A stretch of 64,000 nt of DNA from Phlebiopsis flavidoalba. Taxonomy: Eukaryota; Basidiomycota; Agaricomycetes; Polyporales; Phanerochaetaceae. The stretch lies in the NCBI GenBank assembly GCA_035772785.1, contig JAOCPU010000034.1:62001-126000 (forward strand), read 5' to 3'. Below, in pieces: positions 46,655 through 57,782 of this stretch (position 1 is the stretch's first letter; each line of letters starts with the position of its first letter). Made by a program: the position numbers and the translations under genes. Under the pieces are notes generated by a model. It was not told the DNA's origin, did no database searches, and was given only the letters and a program-made list of their open reading frames with translations.

Positions 46655-47830
46655 TCGTCATCAGCGTGTAGAATGTTGCCACCTCAAAGCATCTATGAGC
46701 TCTCATAGGTCCCCGTTAGCAGTCTATCGCTGTACAAAGCCGTTAGTCATCTATTTGAACACGAACTTTACAAACGCACTTGTTTCCTACAACCACATGC
46801 GCAAACACTACTCCCGCCAATCATCAGCGTGTGGAATGTTGCCACTTATGAGCTCTCATAGGTGCCCTCTGGCAGTCTGTCGCTGCGCAAAGTCGTTAGC
46901 CTCACAAACGCACTTGTTGCTCACAACTACACGCCCACCAACGCGCAAACACTACTCCGGCCAATCATCAGCGCGTGAAATGTTGCCACCTCAAATCATC
47001 TATGAGCGCGTAGGACTCGATTCTTGGGAGTTCCTCTCATAGGTGCCCGTTGGCAGTCTATCGATGCACGAGGTCGTTAGTCCTCCATTTGAACATGGAC
47101 CCTACAAACGCACTTGTGTCTGACAACTCCATGACTATTCCCGCCAATCATGAGCGCGTGAAATGTTGCCACCTTGAATCATCCATGAGCTCTCATAGGT
47201 CCCGTTGACTGTCTATCGCTGCACAAAGTCGTTAGTCTTCCATTTGAACACCTAACAAACGCACTTGTTTCTTACGACTACACGCGTGCCAATGCGCAAA
47301 CACTACTCCCGCTAATCATCAGCGTGTAAAATGTCGCCACCTTACTAAATCATCTACGAGCTCTCATGGGTCCCTGTTGCGAATCCATCGCTGCACAAAG
47401 TCGTTAGTCTTCCATTTGAACATGAACCCTACAAACGGACTTGTTTTTGACAAAACTACACGCCTGCCAATGCGCGAACGCTACTCCCGCCGATTACCAG
47501 CGTGTAAAATGTCGCCACCTTATATCATCTATAGGTGCCCGTTGGCAGTCTTTCGCTGCACAAAATCGTTAGTCTTCCATTCGAGCACGAGCCCTACAAA
47601 CGTACTTGTTTTTTACGGCTCCATGCCTGCCAATGCATAAACGCTACTCCCGCCAATCATCAGCGTGTAAAATGCTGCCACCTCAAATCATCTATTAGTT
47701 CTCATAAATGCCCGTTGGCAGTCTGTAGCTGTGGAAAGTCGTTAGTCTTCTACTTGAACGTGAACCTAACAAACGCACCTATTTCGGGCAACTCCATGCC
47801 TGCTAATGCGTGAGCAGTACTTCCACTAAT
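46655..47830. repeat. Satellite-like tandem repeat, about 7 copies of about 165 bp
   Basis: A diverged tandem array with a unit of 146-182 bases. The landmark GTTGCCACC (or GTCGCCACC/GCTGCCACC) recurs near 46675, 46835, 46981, 47163, 47333, 47511 and 47673. Each unit also carries ATGAGCTCTCATAGGTGCCC, then GTTGGCAGTCTATCGCTG, CAAAGTCGTTAGTCTTCCAT, CCTACAAACGCACTTGTT and ACACTACTCCCGCCAATCAT. Copies differ by substitutions and small deletions. Open frames inside are by-products of the repeat. The array starts about 300 bases upstream of lodA and ends about 220 bases before the MYND gene at 48050. Confidence 0.93.
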
Positions 47831-48049
47831 AGCACATCAGGTTGAAGTCGACACAGTAGCGGCTTACGTTAAAGAGGGATGAACGAGGCATCAGAGATGG
47901 CGGCGCAGCCCCACGGAGTCGCCTGGTGTCACACGCACACGTGATGTGTGACATGCGTGCAGCAGGCTGCAGCCTGCCACTCGGTCTCATTCAAAAGCCT
48001 CTGTCCCCCTTCCTGGCCGCACCCACTACCCTTACTCACGTAACCTACC

Positions 48050-48694
48050 ATGTACATCTGCGAAGTCGCACAGACGCCGACTGCCCAGCAGACGCCACGC
48101 TCGTCTGCTCGGGCTGCAAGACCTCGCGCTACTGCTCGTGAGTCCCCTCTCCGCGCCGATCGCAGCCCACCGACGCGCCCGCAGCCCCAAATGCCAGCTC
48201 GTAGACTGGAAGGAAGGCGGCCACAAGAAGGGGTGCAAGATGCAGCAGGTGCTCAACGAGTTCAACGCGAAGGCCGCGGCCGCGCCCAAGCCCCGTCCCC
48301 ACGCGCGGGCGCTGCACGGGCTGCGACGTGCGGCTGGCCGGGGAGCACTACTGCGACGTCGCGTGCGAGACGTGCGGGTACCAGGCGTGCGAGGACTGCA
48401 GCTCGCACCATTCGCGCGGTACGCTCTGCTCCCTGTGCTCGGCTGTGGGTGTGTTGCTAATGGCGCGCAAGGGACGTGCTACTGCCCGAGCTCGAACTTT
48501 GGGAACAATTACTGCGAGATGGAGCCGCGGTGGTACCACGCGGACGGGCGCACGGGCGCGTCGTACAGGGGCGACCGCCACCCGACGAGAGCTATGGGTA
48601 CGAGGACGAGCACTATGAGGCGGAGCCACGGAAGTGTCGGAGCTGTGGACAGGTGGCTCGGATGCTCAAGCCGGAGTTCGCGAAGCCGCATTAA
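48050..48694 (+). CDS. MYND-type zinc-finger protein
   Basis: A compact Cys-rich protein, probably a protein-interaction module. It starts MYICEV, and the MYND ligands follow: a Cys pair near the start, CPADATLVCSGCKTSRYCS, a 47-nt intron, then KCQLVDWKEGGHKKGCK (48190-48240). A basic Ala-rich linker leads to a second Cys cluster (CDVRLAGEHYCDVACETCGY and QACEDCSSHHSRGT), then SSNFGNNYCEMEPRWYHADG and an acidic Tyr-rich tail (ESYGYEDEHYEAEPRKCRSC, GQVARMLKPEFAKPH) with the stop at 48692-48694. About four frame shifts occur. The second Cys block may form another zinc site. No catalytic domain (for example SET) is present. Its target is unknown. Confidence 0.72.
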
Positions 48695-49083
48695 AGGCGG
48701 GGCTGGAGCCTTCTTTTGGGGACGGATCGTGGCTTGTGTATATGCTGTGGATCGCGAACGAATGCAATGACAGTGCTCGCCCAGTTCATGCGATCGTCAC
48801 GATGGCGCGCTTGCAGCCATAGTTTTGCATGAAAAGCGATTGAGAAAAACAAGATCCCCTCGCAAAAGAGAGCGTATCTGTCTGAATGCTGAGTACGCTG
48901 GACGGGTGGCTCAAAGTCCCAAAGCTTTCCGTCAGCCGCATTACGTTATGAGAGAGGGCCAAAAAACGCATACAAAACGTCGAGAACACGGACGTCTATG
49001 TGGCCATCACGCCTTGAACCCAACCACCACCGACAGCCGCACAACACTCAACTCTCCTGCCTGCTGAAGCTACGGTCGATGTA
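48695..49083. other. Intergenic region
   Basis: About 390 bases between the MYND gene and the coiled-coil gene, both on the plus strand. It carries only short frames; nothing else was recognised. Confidence 0.45.
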
Positions 49084-52000
49084 ATGTCGTCAAACGACAC
49101 GTACGGGCGCAACCGCCAATCTATCGCAGACATGGAACGCGAGCTGGAGGACCTGTTCCGCAACCACCCCCAGTCGACGCGGCGGGGCGACGGCGACGAG
49201 CCCATCATCTCCCCCCGCTCGCCGCCGCGCTCGTCGACATTCTCCGCACGTTCTCGCAGGGGCACGGTAAGGAGCTGATGTCCAAGGAGGAGGAGGAGCA
49301 GCTCGTGAACCTCATCGCGACCAAACCCCGGGCTCGCCGTCACACCACAGGTCCTCGTCCAGTTCATCGCAATGCGGACAAACGCTCGACCCGAGCCCAG
49401 AGACCGCCACCGCAGACGGCGCGCACAAGAATCAGAACCCAGACAAGGACGCGGCGGGGAGCGCATCGAATACGAATACGAAAGCCGGTCGCGGTCGTCA
49501 AGTCGCGGATCCATAGGCAACGGAGCGTGTATAGACCGCACAGTCGCCCCCCCATCTCGTGGCCCGCCTGTCCCGCCAAAGACCCCACAACACGATTCAC
49601 CCTTTGACGATTCACGTCGCCAGCGCACGACGCCCGCTGGCGAACGCGCCCTCGAGCTGGACGCGACGACCGCCCCCGCAGCGTCGCAGGAGCGATGCCG
49701 GCCTGGAGGACACGCTCTCGCGGAGCGACTCTGAGGTGAGCTCTACGCCTACATCCTATACTCAACAACTTACATGGTGTCAGTCGTCCTGTGTCTTCCC
49801 CACCGATAGGCATGGTCGCGCTCCGACTCGATGGTCGGACGTGCGCGGCGCGCCCTCCAACCCCGTATCGCCCAGCCCGTACGCCGACACCGCGAATCCG
49901 GGGCCACCTTCTCACCCCATCAGCATCGGCTCGCCGTCGTTCGGCGCCACGTCCCGCCCGCACTCGCGCGCCCAGAGTCGCAGCCGCAAAGCAAAGCCAC
50001 CTGCACCAGATGTCTCTCTGAACGGCTTCGCGATCCGCCACGGGTCCGTGTCGCCGGACGGCGGCGAGTACTACCGCACGCGCCCCGCGTCCTCGGGGCT
50101 CATGTCGCCCCCGCCGAGCGAGCTTTGACGCGTCCCCGACGCGTTCGTTTGGCGATGAGGAGCCACATGAATTCGGCCGGATATCGTCGTCACTGCGCAT
50201 CCCGCCGCGGCGCTCGAGCTCGGACTCGGATTCGGGACTCGGACGGCGACGACCCGACGCTCGGGCTCGTGCACGAGCGCGTGCCGACGACGTTCGGCAT
50301 CTCGCTCGATATGTCTCCGAGCGAGCGCGTGGTAGGCGCTGCAGCGCGTGAACGACGAGCTGCGGCCGGAAGCTGAACGACACGGAGGTAGAACCTGCAG
50401 AAGCAAGGGGCTGCAGGAGCGCGAAGCCGAGATCGAGGATATGCAGCTGCATTTGGACGAGATGAAGAGCGAAGCTGATGGCGGCGAGACGGAACGAGAA
50501 GGAGCTCAAGGCCAAGGAGGTGCGACTCTGATTATTTTGCTGGGGAAATCGCGGTTTGACGATTAGCATCTTGCAGAGAACGAGCACGTCGCAGATCCAG
50601 GCGCTCGAGGCGAATGTGGCGTCGCTCGGCAACGAGCCTCGAGAACGTCGCGCCAGGCGTACGCGAGCCTCCAGAGCCAAGTACAGCGAGCAAGTCGGTG
50701 CGTACCCCTCCGCCGTGCGCGCCCCCTGCTCACTCGCCCGCAGCCGCGTCGGGGCGCTACCGCGAGATGCTCGTCACGCGCGACGAGGAGCTCGCGGCCG
50801 CGCGGGACCAGGCCGACGCGCAGCTGCTCGAGCTGCGGCGCTGGGAGGCGGAGCACGAGCACTGGGCGGCCCAGCTGCGCGCGCTCGAGGGCGCGCTCGC
50901 CGCCGCGCAGAGGACGCAGGCGGCGCTGGACGCGCAGAAGCAGGAGAATCTGCGGCTCAAGGAGACGGTGGACCGCGCGCAGTTTGAGCTTGAGGAGATG
51001 CGCACGCTTAGCGCGGGCGGGGCGGCGGCGGGTGGGGGCGCGAGCGGGAGGAGTACGCTTAGTAGGAGTCTTGGGGCGGAGCTGTTGAAGATGGGGGGTG
51101 AGTGGGGTGGGGGCGGTGAGGGGGATGCGCCGTCTGAGCCTGCGGAGGAGGAGAGGAAGAGGAGAACGAGACGGGGGATGAGGATGTGGTGCAGACGATC
51201 ATTACGCCGTACCAAGCGGGTAAGGGTTTTTTGTTGTTGTGGCCATCTTCGCGGTGCTCAGTGCTCTTGCAGAAGGTCGGGAATCGCGCAAAGAAGGTGT
51301 GTCGACTGTGCAGCTGGACGAGGTCAGGGAGTACACGGACGCGAGCGTCCAGCACGAGCTCGCCACGCGGACGTTCTGCGCGCAGACCGACCCCGAGACA
51401 CGGCCGACGACGAGCACCTCCAGCGTCCAGACTGACGAAACTCTCCTCGGCACAGGTAGATCCCGAGCCGATACCAGCCCTCACAGTCGAGATGAGCATC
51501 CAAACGGAAGCAGCCACGGACACCGAAGGAGACGACGACCGAGCCTCTGGCGTCTTCCTCTTCGACGGTCCTTCCGCCTACACCGAAACCCCAGCCCCTC
51601 GAGCACCCCCACCCCGACCTCCCGCCGTCCTACAAACAAGTCGCAGACGCGGACCACGACGCCCTCGCGCGCGCCGCAATCGCGGACGAGACGCTCACGA
51701 AATGGCACAAGGGCCTCGCGCTCCCCATCGCGCCGCTCCCCGCGGGCGTCTCCGCGGCCGCGCGCGACGACTGGGCCGCGCTCAAGGAAGAGCTCGGCGT
51801 CGAGTGCGCCGCGATCGAGCGGCTGCTTGCGTGCAGCGAGCGCAGCGACGAGCCCCGTGTGAGGGTTGAGCGAGCCAGTGAGGGGTACCGGAAGCGTGCG
51901 GATGATAATGCTTGGAGCGGCGCTCGCGTTTGTGCTCGGCGCCGCGGTGGGCCCGCAGCAAGGGGCCGTGACCGGGTGGCCCGGGTGGGGTACGACCGCG

Positions 52001-52140
52001 CGGCGTGGGCGGGTTTTAATGCGCTGCGTGCGGGCGGGGAGGGGTTTGACGGCGCGGGTGTGGGTGCGGGCGCGCTGTGGGGTTTCCTGGGGCGTCTTGG
52101 TGGCGGCGCGGCGAGGACGTTGCGGGGGTGGCCGACGTGA
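49084..52140 (+). CDS. Long coiled-coil protein with possible C-terminal membrane anchor
   Basis: The start MSSNDTYGRNRQSIADMERE leads to an acidic helix (LEDLFRNH, then MSKEEEEQLVNLIATKP). A long Ser/Arg/Pro-rich disordered part (49330-50330) contains SPSPYADTANPGPPSHPISI and SRPHSRAQSRSRKAKPP. A coiled-coil region follows from about 50380 to 51020 (EREAEIEDMQLHLDEMKSEA, TRDEELAAARDQADAQLLEL, AAQRTQAALDAQKQENLRLK). Acidic linkers and Thr/Gln-rich text come next (TVQLDEVREYTDASVQHELA, TTSTSSVQTDETLL). Near the end a hydrophobic segment (MIMLGAALAFVLGAAVGP) precedes YDRAAWAGFNALRAGGEGFD and GRLGGGAARTLRGWPT, with the stop at 52138-52140. This layout (cytosolic coiled coil plus terminal span) suits a tether at an organelle or nuclear membrane. 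I do not recognise the family. Exons are very GC-rich and broken by many shifts. Confidence 0.66.
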
Positions 52141-52239
52141 GCGCGCTGTGCCGTGCGTATATGTTGTAAGCTCATGCATCTATTTCGATACCCCCACATT
52201 CTATGTGTTCTCTACATTAGCCCCTGGGACTTTCCGCCA

Positions 52240-52446
52240 TTAATCTGGATTTTCTGTGTCATCAATGCTTGTCATCTTGTCGATGTGTTTTATAACTAGT
52301 TTTGGGAGTTTATGATCATGAGGCATAGGAAACGTAGCCTTTTTGTAGTTCAAAGGTAAGCCTTTCATGACGGAGCCGGTGGTAGAACTGTTCTCGTGCG
52401 CGAGGATCTCGAGTTGATCTGGTAGATTTCGGGTACGTCTACTCAC
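52240..52446 (-). CDS. Short unrecognised 3' gene fragment
   Basis: A minus-strand frame reads DQLEILAHENSSTTGSVMKG and LPLNYKKATFPMPHDHKLPK, then KLVIKHIDKMTSIDDTENPD, with the stop at 52240-52242. A possible intron (GTGAGTAGAC to CCAG, about 52420-52447) joins it to an upstream piece ending GDVGSDNGLFMK. An AT-rich tract (52510-52570) lies just upstream. It may be a small gene or the remnant of one. Function is unknown. Confidence 0.3.
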   Translation of the reverse strand: MSRRTRNLPDQLEILAHENSSTTGSVMKGLPLNYKKATFPMPHDHKLPKLVIKHIDKMTSIDDTENPD

Positions 52447-53698
52447 TCTTCATAAACAATCCGTTGTCGGACCCGACGTCACCTCTGCGTGTTACAACCA
52501 GCGTACCAGTGGTATTAATTATTTTATTTTTATTTCAATTTTCAATTTTTACTTTTATGTTTTCGCACAAATTAGTAGAAAAGTCTTCGGGGAAAACAAG
52601 TAGTCCCTCGTAACTTCCCTCGTCATGCTCATATCATGCTGCGTCATTCACCGTGAGTCACCAGTCTCAGATCTACTCCAAGAGCTTTCGGCTCTTTAAC
52701 ATCCGCAGGAAACCATATCTTATTACAGCGTGCGGGCCAAGCCTGGCGCGAACGTCCACAACGTGTGACTACGGTCGGGGTTTCGCGCGACTGCTTATAC
52801 CCCTTCCGCCTGTGCTCGACCACGTCGAAGGATGTGGACCACTATCATCACGGTAGGGTTCTTCACCCGTACGTCCATTGGTGTCGTTCTTGGAAAAGGC
52901 GGGCTCGCGCGTGATCGTCATCGAGCACGAAATAAGCCTAGGCAACCCTCAACAGTCGGAGCTTGCGCCTAGGTGCTCCCACAGGCACGAATGCATGCAG
53001 ACTACCATGTTGCCAAAAAGACCTTGTACTTTTCATTTCATGCTGAGGCGCGCGCAGGGGGTGAGTACACTAAGCCCAGTTCACACTCAGTTGCTTCAAC
53101 ACAACATGATGTTCTGGGAAACAAAGTGGGACTGCTTCGCTAGGTATAGCTATTAGTCCTGCGCCCGGAACAACATGCTGTTCCGACAGATGAGCTTGAT
53201 GCAGAGACGTGGAGATTGATACAGAGACGTAATTAAAAACGGTTCATATCAGTGAGATCTCATCCTGCTTCCATGCATCAATGTATACGGAAACGATTCA
53301 TGGACACGCATCATTGAGCGTATGTGGCCTCTTGTCTCTCATGTCCATAGTCGAACACTTTCTTAACATGCCAGTCATGAACGGGGCCGCAGGACAGGCC
53401 TGGGGCTTTTGACCCCAATTACTCGAAGGTACAGAACTCTATGATGGGGAACAGTCGTTCCAATGAACGCTTGACATTTCCATGTATCCTCAACGACATC
53501 CTCGTGCACGCCTCGCCGGACGTGTTCATAGGTAACAGGGTCCTTTAGAGACGCTGAAAATGCGTATGCTTGCTTCCATGACATGAGAAAGTGCCGTGAG
53601 TCTTCTTGCCCATCAGTATATAATACCAGGCACCAAGAGTGTGTCTTCTCAAAGTTGCTCGCAGCAACACTCATTCCCATCCCTCCGATTCCCCTCAC
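52447..53698. other. Unassigned stretch with AT-rich patch
   Basis: 52510-52570 is strongly AT-rich. Plus frames at 52653-52856 and 52878-53156 are open; FLEKAGSRVIVIEHEISLG in the second resembles the flavin-binding start of a monooxygenase but lacks the glycine motif, so I do not call it. A minus frame at 53375-53779 overlaps the next gene's 5' end and is probably a shadow. Confidence 0.3.
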
Positions 53699-55278
53699 AT
53701 GGAAACTCCTGGAGCGGGTCCCTTCAACGAGCCCCTCTATCCCCCATCGCACACGAGCCGAACATGCATGGGAACACATTTGAGTACGACTCCGACCTTG
53801 AAGTCGCTCTTACAGCATCACTCTACTGCGTCCAACGCTTCTCCGCCCGATATGCCCTTACACCCCGCAGAGACGATTTCGAGCCCATCGCGAGGAATTT
53901 ACTCCGCCTTCCAATCCTCCGTCACAACCGCGTTCCCAGATGACTGATGACGCCTCCCACGCCGACGCGCAAACTCGACCACCACACTCACCCATCGTTT
54001 CGCGACGAGGCCTTCCTTAGAGACCTCGAGCAGTTTGTCAGAGACGCTATTCGATCTGAAGCCGAACAAACACGACAGCGCTCCCGTCTCGGTTCGATGC
54101 GACTGTCCCGGAACGCGTCTTACATGTGGAAAACCCACGGAGCAGGCCCCCCGACCTCGGACCCCTTTTGCAGATATATACGCGGAAACGAGACCCACCG
54201 GAGAAGTCGATGGGCGAATGGTGAACAAGAACATACACACCATACGAGGTTTTGAGGATCGAACGTCTGGCGCACCGCACTCACCATCCGCGGGCGAGGA
54301 CAACCCGAAGAGCTCCCAGGACCAGCCACCAGGGACCCCTCCATTGCACGTGTTACAAGAGACCGGAAGACTGGCAAACCCGGTCAGGAATTTGGGTTTG
54401 GTCTGCATTGACGGAACAGCACAACCAAGTCAGCGTAAAGGTTGGGTACTATTGGGCTACTCTAGTCTGATCCCCCCGCTGACGACATGGTCTCTGAACA
54501 GAACAAGACAACTTCGGCGTCGAGCTCTACAGCCGTCTAGACACAGGACATGAGACCCAACTCACCTATTACAACAGCGGTATTGGTACATTCGTCAAGG
54601 ACTCGAAACCCGGCTTGCTTCGATTGAAACCAGACATTGTCCATGAAGCGGGGTGGGACATGGCTGTAGCGTGGTTCGTATTCTTTTTATTATAATGCTG
54701 CATTGCGATCCTGAATGGTGGATGGGGCAATATCAATTGAATATCAAACTCATGATGAGGTTGACAGGAATCTGAAAAAAGAGTATCTTGAGTGCCCTAC
54801 AAGTGGCTTTCCATCGACAACTAGAACGTCCCCCGAGAGATCGCATCTATCTGTTTGGTAAGTAGCAGTTTAGGCGCCTCGCCCTCATCCCTGGTTGTCA
54901 ATGTGCGGTGGTTTCTTTATCGATTTATTACAGGCTTTTCTCGTGGCGCATATCAGGTCCGATCATAGCGGGATGATTACCAAGGCAGGCTTGCTGATAC
55001 TACACTTCAAGTGAATCACCCTCTTGATATCAGCGCACGGTCGGACTTCTACACAAAGGCAACGACGACCAAATTGCATTGTATAACGCATCACATTCAT
55101 TTTGAGTTTGCCGTTGCCGACTAATATGTTTTTAGCGCGTACGAACTCTACCCTGCGAAACATCAATCGCGATCCCAAGTACCACTCATGGTTCTTCAAG
55201 GTGTTCAAGTCATGGTTTCACAACGAAGAGAAGCGCAAGTTGATCATGGAGAAGATCGTCGAGTTGACCCTCGACTAA
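53699..55278 (+). CDS. DUF2235-family alpha/beta hydrolase, short form
   Basis: DUF2235 proteins share the fold of type VI effector phospholipases (Tle1-like) and are common in fungi with unknown roles. The start METPGAGPFNEPLYPPSHTS leads to a disordered Ser/Pro-rich N-terminus, then GLVCIDGTA (usual family form CFDGTxN, near 54400). After an intron come NFGVELYSRLDTGHETQLTY, YNSGIGTFVKDSKPGLLRLK and DMAVAW. An intron and NLKK follow, then DRIYLFG/GFSRGAYQVR with the nucleophile elbow Gly-x-Ser-x-Gly (54840-54960). The protein ends DPKYHSWFFKVFKSWFHNEE and IMEKIVELTLD, stop at 55276-55278. The usual following section with the catalytic Asp (WDTVxSVG) and His is not visible. The gene therefore looks shortened after the nucleophile, by deletion or by joining to another tail. 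Confidence 0.78.
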
Positions 55279-56092
55279 GTTCATGAAGGAAAAACACTTT
55301 CACACGAGCACGCTAGTGGTGCCACCTCGTCGGTGTTTGGTGTGTACTATGTGCTCAATTGATAAAAGTCCTGATTCTTATGTTCATAATTTAATCGAAA
55401 TTTTGCTATCCGGGATACCGTCTCATTGTCGTGTCTGAGCATCACGCTCTGTGGGCATGATGTCTTATCTGGAGACGGTCGATGCATTGGCCAATGTCTG
55501 TTATTCGACACATGCACTCTTCCCTCGACGACCCACGGGGGTAGAAAGTTTCTATTCCCGAGCGACGTCAACGCGCGGTGTGGGCCCTCGTCCTACTCTA
55601 GATTAGTCTAAGGGGGAAAACGGCTTCAGCTGGAGCCGAGCGCCCGCTTTCTAGCATTTGCTCTAGTATGGGTTTAAAAGAGTGGTCGGTGCTGGTTGTT
55701 GTTGGGGTCACACCTGGACATGTACGATTTTTACGCGCTACACATGTGTTCTATTGCGAAACTTATCAGCTAATTGTATGATCACCCTATCCCATGTCAG
55801 AGGGTGGACTTGAAATACTCGGAGGAGTAACGTTAAGCTTTCAATTTAGCTTTGGACCGTCGCTGCGATTGGTATGCTCATGAGTCCCTCAAGCACGGGT
55901 GTTCTTTTTGTGAAGGTGGGAATTATTAAAAACGTTAAAGGTGATGTGGAATCTCGCTGAGTATCACTTCCTCCATGACATAAATATATCTAGGCGTAAT
56001 TTCGGTGGAGATAATCCCTTCCGTCGGCTTAAATATAGCGATTAGGACGACCCTTGCTAGAACCAACAGCGTAGGTACGTACTCACTCTTCG
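55279..56092. other. Intergenic region
   Basis: About 800 bases without a recognised gene; the short frames at 55347-55611 have no similarity. Nothing else was identified. Confidence 0.45.
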
Positions 56093-57782
56093 ATGGGTCT
56101 TTATACTGTCTCTGACCATGTCAACTCCCTTGCTAGGCCTCCTCACCGCTCGCGCGGGCGGCGTATGCAAAAAGGTCAACTCATTCACGAGTCTGTAGTC
56201 AGATACATGAAGGAACATCCAGACTACACGCCAGCAGCGCAAGACCCATACGACAACTATGATGACGTCCTGAAATGGGATGTTAATATCTCGCCATGTT
56301 CTACGTTGGACGCATTAGACTACTGGCTTATTATAATTGATAAAAGTAGCTATGTTGATCCGCGGCTGTTCGATTGGTTCTCACACGACTGTGTAATGCG
56401 GCACGCTCAGATAGTGGCATCACGGTGGCCGACTTGGCAGGCCTAGATGACTTGACTTCAACCTGTAGGCGGCCAGCTTTCCACTCACTGTTCATGTTTA
56501 TTGAACATCTCTCATTTCCAGTGCGCGGAGGCTCCCAGTCGATAATCGATGCCGTCACTCGCGGAAGCTCAGAGCTTCTTTTCGAAGCTCTCGAGCACAC
56601 AGTTGGCGCCATCCACGCCTCCGGCCCCGACGACCTCCAGCGCCGAGCGATCAACACCATTATCACGGCCCTGGCCGTTTTCCCTTCCGTACCCGACACT
56701 GTTCCGAAATACGCAGTATCTACGCTTCGGGAATGGCTGTTGCTTGCAGAGCCAGCCATTCGGACCAAGATTATTCAAGTCTTACGTTGGAGACTCCGCT
56801 ACGTAAATATTCTGGGCACCCAGGGCATGTGGTATTACCGTGGCATGCTCGTCAGACAGGTGACACATGCGCGTCCGGGGTTCTGACGCACCACCATCCG
56901 ACTCTGGATAGCACAAAAGGCCACCCAAGGTCGTGGCGAGCCACTTCGAGGACACACCGACTACGTCCGCTCAGTCACATTCTCGCCCGACGCGACGCGC
57001 GTCGCCTCCGCCTACGACCGACCGCACATCCGCGCTTTGGGACCGTGGCGACACAGCAGACAAATCGGCTCGCCTCATCACCCGGGGACATGGCAGGGCC
57101 GGTGGTCTCGTCGCGTTCTCCCAGACGGCAGGCACATCGTTTCTAGGCTCGGCGGACAGGACGAGTGCCGGATTGTGGGAGGTGGAGAAGGGGCGCGCGC
57201 GGTGGGAGTAGCGCTTCCGCGGGCACCACGGGTACCGTATCTTGGTCTGTTGCGTTCATCGACGGACGGCGAGGCAGATCGGCCTTCGCTGATCGTGGGA
57301 CGGATAAAGTTTGGTATATGGGGGACAGCCGTGTGAAGAGCACGCGACGGTGGCGTCAGAGTGAGTCGCCGAGGGGCATTTTGGCGATTGTCCCGGGAGC
57401 GTCGTCTTTCACGCCGGACGGTTCGACGGCGTCGTTATCTCACGACCTCGTAAGACAACACACGATCCGGGTCTGGGACCGTTCGAGCTTACTGCGGACA
57501 AGTACCGGATCCATCGGTCCGCTCCCGTGGCCATCGGAGATCTGGAGCGTGAAGCGCTCACATTGCATAGTTCTCACACGACGGCAAAAGTAACATCGCC
57601 TAGGGAATCGAGGGGACCAAGGACGGATTCAGCTGTGGAATGCGGAGACGGGGAAGGCAGTAATATGGCGCTATGCCGCTGCGTAATGCGGACACACGGA
57701 ATGGGTAAGATCGGTAATGCGTTTCTCACCGGACGGTCGGCGAGTTGTGTCGGGATCGGATGATAAACACACTCATGACTAA
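56093..57782 (+). CDS. WD40-repeat protein with unrecognised helical N-terminus, apparently short
   Basis: The N-terminal 250 or so residues (56093-56885) are helical and acidic (MKEHPDYTPAAQDPYDNYDD, SSELLFEALEHTVGAIHASG, RRAINTIITALAVFPSVPDT, AVSTLREWLLLAEPAIRTKI) and belong to no family I know. WD40 blades follow: LRGHTDYVRSVTFSPDATRV with ASAYDR, then HIVSRLGGQDE and VGGGEGARAV, then TIRVWDRSS, then IQLWNAETGKAV, then HTEWVRSVMRFSPDGRRVVS with GSDD at the end. The usual GH...WD spacing of about 40 residues is kept, although shifts break the frame. The stop at 57780-57782 falls in the middle of a blade, so the propeller appears cut short. In Agaricomycetes such WD40 arrays often form the sensor end of NACHT/NLR-like proteins, but no NACHT P-loop is visible here. 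Confidence 0.68.

Noticed and set aside
46695..47813. Several plus-strand frames of 87-115 codons
   Set aside because: All lie in the 165-bp satellite and repeat the same text; they are products of the repeat, not genes.
49364..50680. A 438-codon minus-strand open frame, the longest in the window
   Set aside because: It is the antisense shadow of the GC-rich Ser/Arg region of the plus-strand coiled-coil gene. It has runs of Arg and Ala and no domain, while the plus strand gives coherent protein.
52878..53156. Flavin monooxygenase fragment
   Set aside because: EKAGSRVIVIEHEISLG resembles the second strand of an FAD fold, but the glycine-rich first motif and all later motifs are missing.
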